Positions 15,834 through 24,274 of a stretch of 49,075 bases of DNA are shown here, in pieces. This stretch comes from DASWIP01 sp036397635. Its GTDB lineage: Bacteria > Actinomycetota > AC-67. The notes under the pieces were generated by a model, which was not told where the DNA came from, made no database searches, and was given only the letters and a program-made list of their open reading frames with translations. Location of the stretch: contig DASWIP010000115.1 of assembly GCA_036397635.1 (NCBI GenBank), positions 1-49,075 of the forward strand, given 5' to 3'. Position 1 is the first letter of the stretch, and every line of letters starts with the position of its first letter. Both the position numbers and the translations under genes were made by a program.

Positions 15834-17308
15834 GAGCTTCTCTCCTCCCGGTTGGCCAGCGTGCGCCGGTCGATCTTGTGCATGGCCGTCAGTGGGATCT
15901 CCTGGACCACGCGTATCGCCTCGGGCAGCTTGTATGCCGCGAGATGGGCTGCGGCATGCGCTCTGAGCTCGTCGAGGGTCGGTGCGCGGCCGTCGGGCAC
16001 GATGACGGCGACGCCGATCTCGCCCATCACCTGATCGGGTCGCGGAGCCACGGCGACGTCGCGCACCCGTGGATGCGTCGCGAGCACCGCCTCGACCTCC
16101 TGCGGGTGCACGTTGTACCCACCGCGGATGAACATGTCCTTCGCTCGGCCGACCAGCCGCAGGCACCCGCGCTCGTCCAGGTATCCCAGGTCTCCGGTGT
16201 GGAGCCACCCGTCCTTCAGCGCGGCGGCCGTTGCGTCGGGATCGCGGTGATAGCCGCTCATCACCGAGGGGGAGCGGACGCACACCTGACCGGCCGCGCC
16301 GGTCGGCAGCGACCCGCCTTCGTCGTCACGGATCTCGAGGTCGATGCCGGGCCGGGGCCGGCCGACCGTGTACAGCGCCTCCTCGTCGTCGGCGTCGAGC
16401 GCGGTGAGCGTGCCGAGGCCGCCGGATTCGGTCGAGGAGTAGCGAACCGAGTAGGGCGCGTGGAAGCGCGCGCGCGCCTCACGGATCAGCTCGGTGGTGG
16501 ACGGTCCGCCGCCCGCGATGACCTGCGTGACGCAGGACAGGTCGTAGCGGTCGAAGTTGGGTTCGCGCAGCATCAGCGCGATCTGCGCGGCGATGCCGCC
16601 GACGCTGGGGATGCGCTGCTCGGCGATGGTGCGCAGCGCGGTCGCGGCGCGCCACCGGCCGGGCAGGTGGATCCGCATGCCGCGCTGCAAGTACCACGGC
16701 AGCTTGGTCATGAACCCGATGTGCGCCAGCTCGGTGCTCGCGAGCATCGGGCCGCCGCCGCCCCGATCGTCGCCCGCGTCCAAGCGGCGGACCGCGTCGA
16801 GCTGCCGGTCGCCGAAGACAGCGCCGCGCGGCGCACCGGTGGTGCCCGAGGTCAGCACGATCGCGACCGGCCGCTCGGGATCCTCCTTCACGTCGGGGAT
16901 CTCGGTGTCGCGCCGGCGCAGGTTCGCGAGCGATCGTTCCACCTCGAGCAGCGGCGCGCTGCTCGCGACGTCGTCGGCCAGGCCGGCAGCCGCCAGCACG
17001 AGCGCCGGATCGATGACGGCGAGGGCGCGCGCGCGCTCGGGCGGCGCGAGACGCGGGTTGATGCCCGAGGTCGCGACGCCGAGTTTCGCGGCGGCGAGGT
17101 ACGCGATGACGTAGTCGGGTCCGGACGGCAGCAGCAGCGCGAGCACGTCGCCGGGCTCCAGGCCGCGCGCCGCGAAACCCGCGGCCGCCTCGTCGGACAG
17201 CCGATCGAGGCCGCCGTAGGACACGCTCCACCCGTCGGGAGCGACCAGCGCCGGCGAGTCACCGAACCGGCGCGCGGCGCCGGCGGCGATCGATCCGAGC
17301 AGCGGCAG
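15830..17308 (-). CDS. AMP-forming acyl-CoA ligase, probable CTG start
   Basis: Adenylate-forming ligase of 492 residues that would activate a carboxylate as acyl-CoA. Motifs: phosphate loop LTSGTTGAPRG, the YSSTESGG region, the adenosine site TGDLGYLDERG and the hinge RAKDMFIRGGYNV. The first in-frame GTG is at 17224, but coding similarity continues upstream (AARRFGDSPALVAPDGWSVSY is a normal ligase N-terminus), ending at an in-frame TGA within the operator. No ATG, GTG or TTG lies between. CTG at 17308 has GGGAGG exactly 7 nt upstream and is taken as the start. Operator copy 3 is just ahead. A GTG start would lose the first 28 residues. Confidence 0.85.
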   Translation of the reverse strand: MPLLGSIAAGAARRFGDSPALVAPDGWSVSYGGLDRLSDEAAAGFAARGLEPGDVLALLLPSGPDYVIAYLAAAKLGVATSGINPRLAPPERARALAVIDPALVLAAAGLADDVASSAPLLEVERSLANLRRRDTEIPDVKEDPERPVAIVLTSGTTGAPRGAVFGDRQLDAVRRLDAGDDRGGGGPMLASTELAHIGFMTKLPWYLQRGMRIHLPGRWRAATALRTIAEQRIPSVGGIAAQIALMLREPNFDRYDLSCVTQVIAGGGPSTTELIREARARFHAPYSVRYSSTESGGLGTLTALDADDEEALYTVGRPRPGIDLEIRDDEGGSLPTGAAGQVCVRSPSVMSGYHRDPDATAAALKDGWLHTGDLGYLDERGCLRLVGRAKDMFIRGGYNVHPQEVEAVLATHPRVRDVAVAPRPDQVMGEIGVAVIVPDGRAPTLDELRAHAAAHLAAYKLPEAIRVVQEIPLTAMHKIDRRTLANREERSS

Positions 17309-17324
17309 CGCGAGACCTCCCGTC

Positions 17325-17339
17325 CTGACGGTGTGTCAG
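17325..17339. promoter_or_regulatory. Operator copy 3, CTGACGG-T-GTGTCAG (imperfect)
   Basis: Matches the regulon palindrome except at two positions of the right arm. It lies 17 bp upstream of the proposed CTG start of the acyl-CoA ligase, and its reverse strand supplies the in-frame TGA that bounds that gene. Confidence 0.6.
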
Positions 17340-17377
17340 GGATAGTCGCGGGCGCGGCACGGATGCGTCAACCGGGG

Positions 17378-18304
17378 CTACTTGATCGCCACGGGGTTGA
17401 CCGGCGAGCCGAGGCCGCGCACGAACGGCTCGGGCGACGCCTCCAGGAAGAACGCGTAGACGCCGTCGTCGGCGCAGTCGTCGGCGAGCTGCTCGAGATC
17501 GAAGTTCTGTCCTTGCGTGAGGCCGATCTCGACCAGGTCGAGCAGGTGGACGGGCATGACGACATCGTCGCGTTCCAGCGGAAACACCTCGAACGCGAGG
17601 GTGTCGGTCGCGACCGCGGCGACGTCGTGCTCGCGGAACCAGCGCACGGTCTGCATGCCCGGGCCGGGCGCGCCCAGCGCGTAGGAGCGGCGGTCGCCTC
17701 CGAGGTAGTGGCGGATCCATCCGGTGCGGATCAGCACGACGTCGCCGGGCTGCACGGCCAGGCCCGCCATCTCCACGGCCGCGTCGAGGTCCTGCGCGGT
17801 GACCACGTCGCCGGCGGCGAGCTGCTCGACCCCGCGCGCGCGCGCGACGTCGAGAAGCACGCCGCGCGAGACCAAGGTCCGTACCTTGTCTATGCCGCAC
17901 CGGCGCGCGCCGGTCGCGTCGACGCTGCTCGCACCGTGATCGTTGTAGATGCGGCCGTCGTAGCTGACGTGCGCGAGCGCGTCCCAGTGGGTCGCGGCCT
18001 GCAGGGACATGAACACGACGTCCTCGCTCCAGCAGTACAGGCTCGGGTCCCCCAGCGCCGGCTCGTTGATCGCGGTCATCGTGCGTGTGGGGTTGACGCG
18101 GCCGGGGATGTTGCCGATCTGCGGGCTCCGGTCGCTCAAGCCGACCCCGAGCGGGAATCGCTTGCCCGTGCGGATCAGCGACGCGGCGTCGCGCACGACC
18201 TCATCGGTGACGAGGTTGAGGGTTCCGATCTCGTCGTCGTCGCCCCAACGGCCCCAGTTGTTGACCTCGCGCGCGAGCTGGTGGAACTCCTCGGGCAGCG
18301 GCAC
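17378..18304 (-). CDS. Cyclase family (kynurenine-formamidase-like) metal hydrolase
   Basis: Protein of 308 residues with the Cyclase fold. The metal motif normally HxGTHxDxPxH appears as ATHWDALAHVSYDG, keeping THxDxxxH. Other landmarks are DDDEIGTLNLVTDE near the N-terminus and the long PGDVVLIRTGW strand. Family members hydrolyse amides or lactones or cyclise substrates using Zn or Mn. The GTG start follows GGAGG at 11 nt. It starts 6 bp after the stop of the WS/DGAT gene and is probably co-transcribed with it. Substrate unknown. Confidence 0.87.
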   Translation of the reverse strand: MPLPEEFHQLAREVNNWGRWGDDDEIGTLNLVTDEVVRDAASLIRTGKRFPLGVGLSDRSPQIGNIPGRVNPTRTMTAINEPALGDPSLYCWSEDVVFMSLQAATHWDALAHVSYDGRIYNDHGASSVDATGARRCGIDKVRTLVSRGVLLDVARARGVEQLAAGDVVTAQDLDAAVEMAGLAVQPGDVVLIRTGWIRHYLGGDRRSYALGAPGPGMQTVRWFREHDVAAVATDTLAFEVFPLERDDVVMPVHLLDLVEIGLTQGQNFDLEQLADDCADDGVYAFFLEASPEPFVRGLGSPVNPVAIK

Positions 18305-18310
18305 GCGCGG

Positions 18311-19741
18311 CTAGGCCTCCGACGATGCGCTCTCGGACGATTGGGCATGCGCTGCCTTGAGCAGCTCGCCCAACGACTCCTGCACGTCGTCACCGAGGGA
18401 CCACACGTCGGGGATGAGCTCCCGGCAGGTCATGAAGCCCCACAGCATCGAGTCGATGTAACTAAGAACCGTGATGTTGAGGCCGGCGCCGTGGAAGACC
18501 GGCCCCATCGGATACAGCGCAACCAGCTTCGCGCCCGAGAAGTACAGCGGGAACGGCGGCCCGGGGACGTTGGAGATCACCAGATTGTGCACGACCGGGT
18601 GGCGTTTGGCGAGGCGCATGGCGGAGTAGAAGCGCGCGGCGAGCGAGAACGTGGTCGGCGCGGCGAACTCCATCCAGTCCTGCAGCATGTCGGCGCCGAT
18701 CGCGTTGTGCTCGCGCTTGGCGTTCTTGTTCGCCTTCGCGATCGCGCGCAGCCGCTCGACCGGATCCTCGATGTTCGTGCCGAGGTTGGTGAAGATCGCC
18801 GAGACGCGATTGGTCCCGACCTTGTCCTTCTCTTCGTCCGAGCGCACCGAGACCGGCACCGTCGCGATCAGCGACTTGGACGGCAGATCGTCGTGGCGCT
18901 GCAGGAACCGGCGCAGCGCGCCGCCGGCGACGGCAAGCACCACGTCGTTGACGGTCGTGCCGAACGCGCGCTTTATCGTCTTGATGTCGTCGAGCGGTAC
19001 GCGCGCGTAGGACATCAGGCGATGGGGTGTGATCGCGGAGTTGAACTTGGTGCGAGGCGCGGTCAGCGGCGCCGCCATGCCCGGGCCCTCGCGTCCGCGC
19101 AGCACGCCGACCAGCCCGGTCAGGTTCTTGACCGTGGTCGGGATCACCTTGAACAGTTGCAGCGGCCTCCGAACGCGGTGGATGATCGCGCGGCCGAGCA
19201 GCTCGACGTCGCTCGGCCGCCGCTCGGGCTTCCAATCGTCGACGCGCTCGCGCGGGGCCGGGTCGGGCTCGAGATCCAGCAGGTGCACCATCATGTTCGC
19301 GCCCGAGACGCCATCGACCGTGCAGTGGTGCATCTTGGCGACCGCGGCGACGTACCCGTGCTCGAGGCCCTCGACCATCCACCATTCCCACAGCGGGCGC
19401 GTGCGGTCGAGCTGGCGGCTCGCGATGTCGCCGGCGATCTCGGCGAGCTGCTCGTCGGTGCCGGGCTGTGGGCAGCCGATCCGGCGGACGTGGTAGTCCA
19501 GGTCGAAGTCGGCGTCCTCGACCCAGATGGGATGATCGAGATTGAACGGGACCTGGGCGAGGCGGCGGCGGAACGGCGGCAGCTCGTTGAGCCGCTCGGC
19601 GATCGTATCCTTCATCTTCTCGAAGCTGTAGCCGCCGGGCATCGTCGAGGGATCCAGCACGATCGTGGCGCAGACGTGCTGGTGCTGGGTCGGCGTCTCG
19701 AAGTACAGGAAGGTGGCATCGAGGCCGGTCAGGCGTTCCAT
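18311..19741 (-). CDS. Wax ester synthase / diacylglycerol acyltransferase (WS/DGAT)
   Basis: Acyltransferase of 476 residues that makes triacylglycerol or wax esters from acyl-CoA at the membrane. The catalytic HHxxxDG is MHHCTVDG (His138, His139, Asp143). Also present are LDATFLYFETPT at the start, the PLWEWW block and the C-terminal NVPGPPFPLYFSGAKL, which is the family's second signature. The frame is open far upstream, but that stretch is antisense to the lipase gene. The ATG at 19741 follows GGGGAGAG and starts at the family's usual MxRLTGLDA. It is divergent from a membrane-anchored lipase, as lipC/Rv0221 are adjacent in Mycobacterium tuberculosis (from memory). Confidence 0.94.
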   Translation of the reverse strand: MERLTGLDATFLYFETPTQHQHVCATIVLDPSTMPGGYSFEKMKDTIAERLNELPPFRRRLAQVPFNLDHPIWVEDADFDLDYHVRRIGCPQPGTDEQLAEIAGDIASRQLDRTRPLWEWWMVEGLEHGYVAAVAKMHHCTVDGVSGANMMVHLLDLEPDPAPRERVDDWKPERRPSDVELLGRAIIHRVRRPLQLFKVIPTTVKNLTGLVGVLRGREGPGMAAPLTAPRTKFNSAITPHRLMSYARVPLDDIKTIKRAFGTTVNDVVLAVAGGALRRFLQRHDDLPSKSLIATVPVSVRSDEEKDKVGTNRVSAIFTNLGTNIEDPVERLRAIAKANKNAKREHNAIGADMLQDWMEFAAPTTFSLAARFYSAMRLAKRHPVVHNLVISNVPGPPFPLYFSGAKLVALYPMGPVFHGAGLNITVLSYIDSMLWGFMTCRELIPDVWSLGDDVQESLGELLKAAHAQSSESASSEA

Positions 19742-19804
19742 CTCGCTCTCCCCTCGGACGGCCGCGAGTTGCGGCCGGGTCCCGCCGCGGCAACACTTCA
19801 CCGC

Positions 19805-21109
19805 GTGGAAACGACGTTCCTGGCGGCTAGCATCGCCGGTCTGCTCCTGACCGTCAACGCGTGGGCGCGGCCGCACCGCGGCATCACGCTGACGATCCCG
19901 GTGTTCTTCGCCGGCTGGGTGACCGGCGAGCTGGCGCCCCTGCTGCTCGTCTTCCACGTGCTCGGTGTGACCTGGTTCGTCTCCGAGGGGGCGCTCGCCG
20001 GCTGGCAGGGTTGGGTCGCCTTGGGGTTGAGCGCCGGCACCTTCGTCGGGCTCGGCCTCATCGTTCGCGAGTCGCTGCGCGTCGCCGACGTGCTCGAAGA
20101 GGCGCTGCGATCCGGACTCGGGGCCGGCTATCGCTCGGTGCTGGAGCCGCGCGCGCCCTACCGCGAGCGGCTGCGCTGGGGGAGCCTGGCGATGCCGTTC
20201 TGGTTCCGGCATCGTCTGGTCAAGCGAGTGCGTGGTCTGCGGTACGGGCCGGCGCGGCTGCGCAACCGGCTCGACGTCTATCACCCGCGCGCCGGCACGT
20301 CGGGTGCGCCGGTGCTGTTCTACGTCCACGGCGGCGGCTGGTCGCCGGTGAGCAACAAGAATCATCAGGGCAAGCCGTTGATGTTGCACCTTGCGTCTCG
20401 TGGCTGGGTGTGTGTTTCGGCCAACTACCGTGTCAGCCCGCGGGTCGCGTTTCCCGAGCACCTGATGGACGTCAAGCGGGCCCTGGCTTGGGTCAGATCG
20501 AACGTCGCGACGTACGGTGGCGATCCGAGCTTCGTCGTTATCGCTGGGGGCTCCGCCGGCGGTCACCTCTCGGCGCTGATGGCTTTGACGCCGAACGACC
20601 CCGGGTTCCAACCGGGCTTCGAAGAGGCGGACACGTCGATCCAGGCATGCGTGCCCTCCTACGGCGTGTACGACTTCACGCCCGACTCGGGAACGAAGAT
20701 GGCGACCGCGCGCCTGTGGTTCCTTGAGCGCTACGTGATCAAGAAGAGACTCGACGAGCATCGCCATGTGTTCGAGCAGGCATCGCCTCTGTTCCGCGTG
20801 CATGCCGAAGCGCCGCCGTTCTTCGTGATCCACGGCGAGCACGACTCGCTGGTCCCGGTCGAGGAGGCGCGCGCGTTCGTCTCCCGCCTGCGGGAGGTAT
20901 CGTCGTCGCAGGTTGTGTACGCGGAATTGGCGCGCACACAGCACGCGTTCGACGTGTTCCACTCGATCAGAACACATCATGTCATCGGGGCCATCGAGCG
21001 GTTCTGCGACTGGGTGTACGCGCGCGAGCGGACCACTCCCGCAACCGGAGCTCCCGTATCGGCTGAAGATGCAGCCGCAACCCCTTCCTCGGGCGGCCGG
21101 GACGTGTAA
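19805..21109 (+). CDS. Membrane-anchored alpha/beta hydrolase (HSL/LipC-like)
   Basis: Esterase/lipase of 434 residues. Three hydrophobic helices occupy about residues 4-90 (FLAASIAGLLLTVNAW; TIPVFFAGWVTGELAPLLLV; WVALGLSAGTFVGLGLIV) and anchor it. The catalytic domain has the HSL oxyanion motif HGGGW, nucleophile Ser in GGSAGGH, Asp in HGEHDSLVP and His in TQHAFD. GTG at 19805 is the first codon giving the membrane helices; no ribosome site is visible, so a leaderless start is possible. The start lies 63 bp from the divergent WS/DGAT, so storage-lipid synthesis and breakdown genes share a promoter region. Confidence 0.86.
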   Translation: METTFLAASIAGLLLTVNAWARPHRGITLTIPVFFAGWVTGELAPLLLVFHVLGVTWFVSEGALAGWQGWVALGLSAGTFVGLGLIVRESLRVADVLEEALRSGLGAGYRSVLEPRAPYRERLRWGSLAMPFWFRHRLVKRVRGLRYGPARLRNRLDVYHPRAGTSGAPVLFYVHGGGWSPVSNKNHQGKPLMLHLASRGWVCVSANYRVSPRVAFPEHLMDVKRALAWVRSNVATYGGDPSFVVIAGGSAGGHLSALMALTPNDPGFQPGFEEADTSIQACVPSYGVYDFTPDSGTKMATARLWFLERYVIKKRLDEHRHVFEQASPLFRVHAEAPPFFVIHGEHDSLVPVEEARAFVSRLREVSSSQVVYAELARTQHAFDVFHSIRTHHVIGAIERFCDWVYARERTTPATGAPVSAEDAAATPSSGGRDV

Positions 21110-21119
21110 GGGTCTCATG

Positions 21120-21140
21120 CTGGGGACTTGGTGGCCCCAG
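21120..21140. terminator. Hairpin after the lipase gene
   Basis: CTGGGG and CCCCAG pair around a 9-nt loop, 11 bp after the lipase stop. There is no T run, so termination is only possible. The following 150 bp up to 21289 hold short GC-rich tandem motifs (GGGATGGCGCGCG twice) and no gene. Confidence 0.35.
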
Positions 21141-21289
21141 ACATAGATGCGCTCGCGAAACGGGCGCGCGGCGGGATGGCGCGCGGTGGGATGGCGCGCG
21201 ACGGGCGCGCGGATACAACGCCTCTGGCGAGGCGCTGCGCTATCTGATCCTGGTTCGGGCGCGCGGCGCGCGCACGGTGGCGAAGGGGG

Positions 21290-22495
21290 CTATTCACGTG
21301 GTGGTGGGCTGGTCCACATGCGTGCCCGCCATCGGAAAGTGATCTTGGCGTCGGGATCCATCGTGATCCGCCAGGCTCGATGGTGGACGCGTCGGTGGCA
21401 GCGCCGGCATAACAGGACCAGGTTGGTGATCTCGGCGGTACCGCCTTTGCTGCGCGGCAGAATGTGGTGGGCGTCGGCCCACGCGGCCGGCATCGAGCAG
21501 CCTGGGAAGCGGCAGCCTTGGTCGCGCGCGATCAACGCGGCTCGGACCTTGGCGGGGATGATCGAGCGTGTCTCGCCCACGCCGATCGGTTGGCCTCGGT
21601 CGAAGATGATGGGCGTGATCTCGGCATCGCATGCCCAGAGTTGGGTTGCAAGAGGTGTGATGCGCGCGCGCCGGCCGGCGACGCGCCACAGGACGCGCGC
21701 GCTCTCAGCCGCGCCGAGGTCGATCAGGTCGGCGAGGTCGACGGTGGCCAGCAGCCGCGGCGGCGGGCGCGTTGATGCTGTGTTGTGGCCGGCGAGGGAC
21801 GCTTCGCAGATGCCTACCAGGGCGTTCATGCGCTCCCGCGCGCGAGATGCCGGCTCGCGATCGTCCGAGGTTGGTGTTGGGCAGGCGGCGTCGAGGGCTT
21901 CGGCGATGCTGGCGAACCCTTCGGTGTCGACCTCGCCGTAGATGCTGCCGCCATAGCCGTCGATGCGGGGCTGTAGGACCAGGAAGCTCGCGTCGATCGC
22001 GGCCTGCTCGCGACGCATCGCCAGATCCAAGCGAAGCCGGTCGATCTCCTCGTCGACCAAGTCCAGCAGCGCCTCGGGTTCGGAATCCGCGAGCCCGGCA
22101 TCGTGTCGCCGGATCAACGCATCGATCCGCGCGCGGCCGGCGGCGTCCACGGTACGAACGGCGCGCACGATCGCGCGCGTCTGACTCCACGAGACCACGC
22201 CTTCCGAGAAGGCTGTTCGTAACATCGGCATGCCGGCCAGCGCGTCGGCTGCGGCCGAGAGGTCGCGAGCATCCCAGCGCGCGCGTCGCCCCTCGAGTCG
22301 CATCAGCATCTCCTCGGTGACGCCCGACAGACACCGGCGCCGCGATGCGAGCAGCTCGACGGCGCGCGCGGTCAAACGATCCGCCGCGCGCAACAAGACA
22401 GCCAGATCTTGATCCGATGACGCGTCCATCAGAGCGGAGAGCTGCTGCTGGAACGAAGAGGCGATCGGGAGCGCGGTCACCGTTGCTTCGTGCAT
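21290..22495 (-). CDS. DUF222 / HNH endonuclease (13E12-repeat type)
   Basis: Protein of 401 residues, of a family abundant and multicopy in actinomycetes. The N-terminal DUF222 region (about 30-260, with GVVSWSQTRAIVRAVRTVD) is followed by the HNH nuclease DAHHILPRSKGGTAEITNL and LCRRCHRRVHH near residue 345-375; the His pair and two Cys are present. DNA cleavage is expected but the role is unknown, with mobile or phase-variable functions suggested for relatives. It lies between lipid genes with no operon partner, and both flanks have short non-coding gaps. Confidence 0.9.
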   Translation of the reverse strand: MHEATVTALPIASSFQQQLSALMDASSDQDLAVLLRAADRLTARAVELLASRRRCLSGVTEEMLMRLEGRRARWDARDLSAAADALAGMPMLRTAFSEGVVSWSQTRAIVRAVRTVDAAGRARIDALIRRHDAGLADSEPEALLDLVDEEIDRLRLDLAMRREQAAIDASFLVLQPRIDGYGGSIYGEVDTEGFASIAEALDAACPTPTSDDREPASRARERMNALVGICEASLAGHNTASTRPPPRLLATVDLADLIDLGAAESARVLWRVAGRRARITPLATQLWACDAEITPIIFDRGQPIGVGETRSIIPAKVRAALIARDQGCRFPGCSMPAAWADAHHILPRSKGGTAEITNLVLLCRRCHRRVHHRAWRITMDPDAKITFRWRARMWTSPPPRE

Positions 22496-22624
22496 GCATC
22501 GAATCTACTACGAGGGTGTGACAGCCTCCCCCGACTGAGTGACGTGGATGCGCGATGCTCGCGGAGGATCGCGTGGTGACGAACGACCCTGAGGGTCCGC
22601 CACGAGCGCATCGGGCCCGGCCGG

Positions 22625-24214
22625 CTAACGGCGTTCGTCGGGCGCGACGCTGAAGCCCATCGCCTCGAGGTCCCACGTCTCGGCCGTCACGCCCCGCGCG
22701 CGCAGCAGATGCTTCATCACCCTCATCGTCGCGTTCCGCGGCAGCTCGGGAACCACCTCCACGTACCGTGGGATCGCGAAATAGGGCAGCGACGTGCGGA
22801 AGAACTCGAACAGCTCAGCCGGTTCGACCGTCGCCCCGCCCACTAAGACGACGCATGTCTTGATGTCGTCCTCGGTCATCGGTGAGGGGATCGCGTGCAC
22901 GGCCGCTTCGGCGATCGCGGGATGCCGCGTGATCGCGACCTCGAGCTCGATCGACGATACGTTCTCGCCGCGCCGTCGCAGCGCGTCCTTCTTGCGGTCC
23001 ACGAACGTCAAGAACCCGTCTTCATCCGCGCGCGCGGTGTCGCCGGTGTGGTGCCACAGGTTCCGCCACGCTTCCAAGGTCGCCTCGGGCTTGCGCCAGT
23101 AGCCCTGATACATGCCGTGCGGCGCGCGCGGCCGCACGACGATCTCGCCCAGCTCGCCCACCGGCACCTCGACGTCGTCGTCGTTCACCAGGCGAACCTC
23201 GTAGAACGGCGACGGCTTCCCCAGCGTGCCGGGCTTGCGCTGCTCGTCCAGCGCGCAGTACGCGATCGCGCCGCACTCGGTCTGCCCGTACATCTGCGAG
23301 AGGACGGTGACGCCGAAGCGCTGCTCGAACGTGGCCTGGTCGGACGGGGTCATCGGCATCATCAACGTCGCGCGCAACCGGTGTGAGCGATCGGACGACG
23401 ACGCGGGGAGGCCGAGCAGCGCCATCGCCATCATGCCGACGCCGGCGTACACGGTCGCCCCGGTCTCGGCCCAGCGCTGCACGACATCGGCGGTCGAGAA
23501 CACGGGCTCGATCACGGCTTCCAGCCCGTTGTAGAGCGCACCCATCACCATGCCCTGCGCCCACGCGTGGAACAGTGGCAGGGCGGTGCACAGCACATCT
23601 CCGTCGGTGTAGCCCATCATGTGCTTGGAGGACGCGGGCGTGGTCAGGTACCAGCCGTGGGGGAGGATGCACCCCTTCGGCATGCCCGTCGTGCCCGACG
23701 TGTACATGATCGACATCAGGCTGGCCGGCTCCAGATCCACCGAAGGGGGTGCGCCCGTCGCAGCGCGCACGCGCGCGTACGGCACCACCTCGATGCCCGA
23801 GAGCCCCGGCGCGTCATCCAGCGCGACGATCCGCTTCAGCGACGGCAGGTCCTCCAGCACTTCGGCTGCGGTCTGCAACCCGGAAGCATCGGCGATCAGG
23901 GTCGAGGACTCCGAGTCGTCGAGCTGATAGCGGAGGAACTCGCCCTTGAGGAATACGTTGAGCGGCACGTTCACGGCTCCGATGCGTGCCAGCGCGAAGA
24001 ACAGGTCGAGCATCTCGGTGCGGTTCGACGAGATCACGGCGACCCGGTCTCCCGGCCCGATGCCTGCCTCGGCCAGCCCCGCTGCGACCGAGGAGGCGCG
24101 CGCGTCTGCTTCCGCGTAGGTGAGCCGCTCGTTGCCGCACCACAGGAACGGGCGCTCGGGATGCAGGCGCGCACGCACGCGCAGCATCTCGCCGACGGAC
24201 CGTGCCTGGATCAT
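22625..24214 (-). CDS. AMP-forming acyl-CoA ligase (CaiC-like)
   Basis: Adenylating acyl-CoA ligase of 529 residues, resembling crotonobetaine/carnitine-CoA ligases. The phosphate loop YTSGTTGMPKG, the MYGQTECG region, HTGDTARADEDG and the hinge DRKKDALRRRGENVSS are intact, and the terminal catalytic Lys is probably in MRVMKHLLR. The ATG at 24214 follows GGGAGG. The promoter is divergent with the ADP-forming synthetase at 24275 and contains operator copy 4, so the two acyl-activating enzymes are likely co-regulated. Substrate not predictable. Confidence 0.91.
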   Translation of the reverse strand: MIQARSVGEMLRVRARLHPERPFLWCGNERLTYAEADARASSVAAGLAEAGIGPGDRVAVISSNRTEMLDLFFALARIGAVNVPLNVFLKGEFLRYQLDDSESSTLIADASGLQTAAEVLEDLPSLKRIVALDDAPGLSGIEVVPYARVRAATGAPPSVDLEPASLMSIMYTSGTTGMPKGCILPHGWYLTTPASSKHMMGYTDGDVLCTALPLFHAWAQGMVMGALYNGLEAVIEPVFSTADVVQRWAETGATVYAGVGMMAMALLGLPASSSDRSHRLRATLMMPMTPSDQATFEQRFGVTVLSQMYGQTECGAIAYCALDEQRKPGTLGKPSPFYEVRLVNDDDVEVPVGELGEIVVRPRAPHGMYQGYWRKPEATLEAWRNLWHHTGDTARADEDGFLTFVDRKKDALRRRGENVSSIELEVAITRHPAIAEAAVHAIPSPMTEDDIKTCVVLVGGATVEPAELFEFFRTSLPYFAIPRYVEVVPELPRNATMRVMKHLLRARGVTAETWDLEAMGFSVAPDERR

Positions 24215-24249
24215 CGGAAACACCTCCCGGCTGGTACGATCGAGCGAAT

Positions 24250-24264
24250 CTAACACACCGTCAG
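24250..24264. promoter_or_regulatory. Operator copy 4, CTAACAC-A-CCGTCAG (imperfect)
   Basis: The right arm is exact and the left arm has two changes. It lies in the 60-bp divergent gap between an AMP-forming ligase (24214) and an ADP-forming synthetase (24275), 10 bp before the latter's ATG, and could repress both. Confidence 0.6.
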
Positions 24265-24274
24265 ATTCCTGGGG

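Noticed and set aside
15878..21109. Very long plus-strand frame of 1743 codons
   Set aside because: It is open because it is antisense to the ligase, cyclase and WS/DGAT genes in high-GC DNA. Only its last 434 residues (19805-21109) have domain structure.
18311..21118. 935-codon minus-strand frame
   Set aside because: Only the part from 19741 matches WS/DGAT; the upstream part is antisense to the lipase gene.
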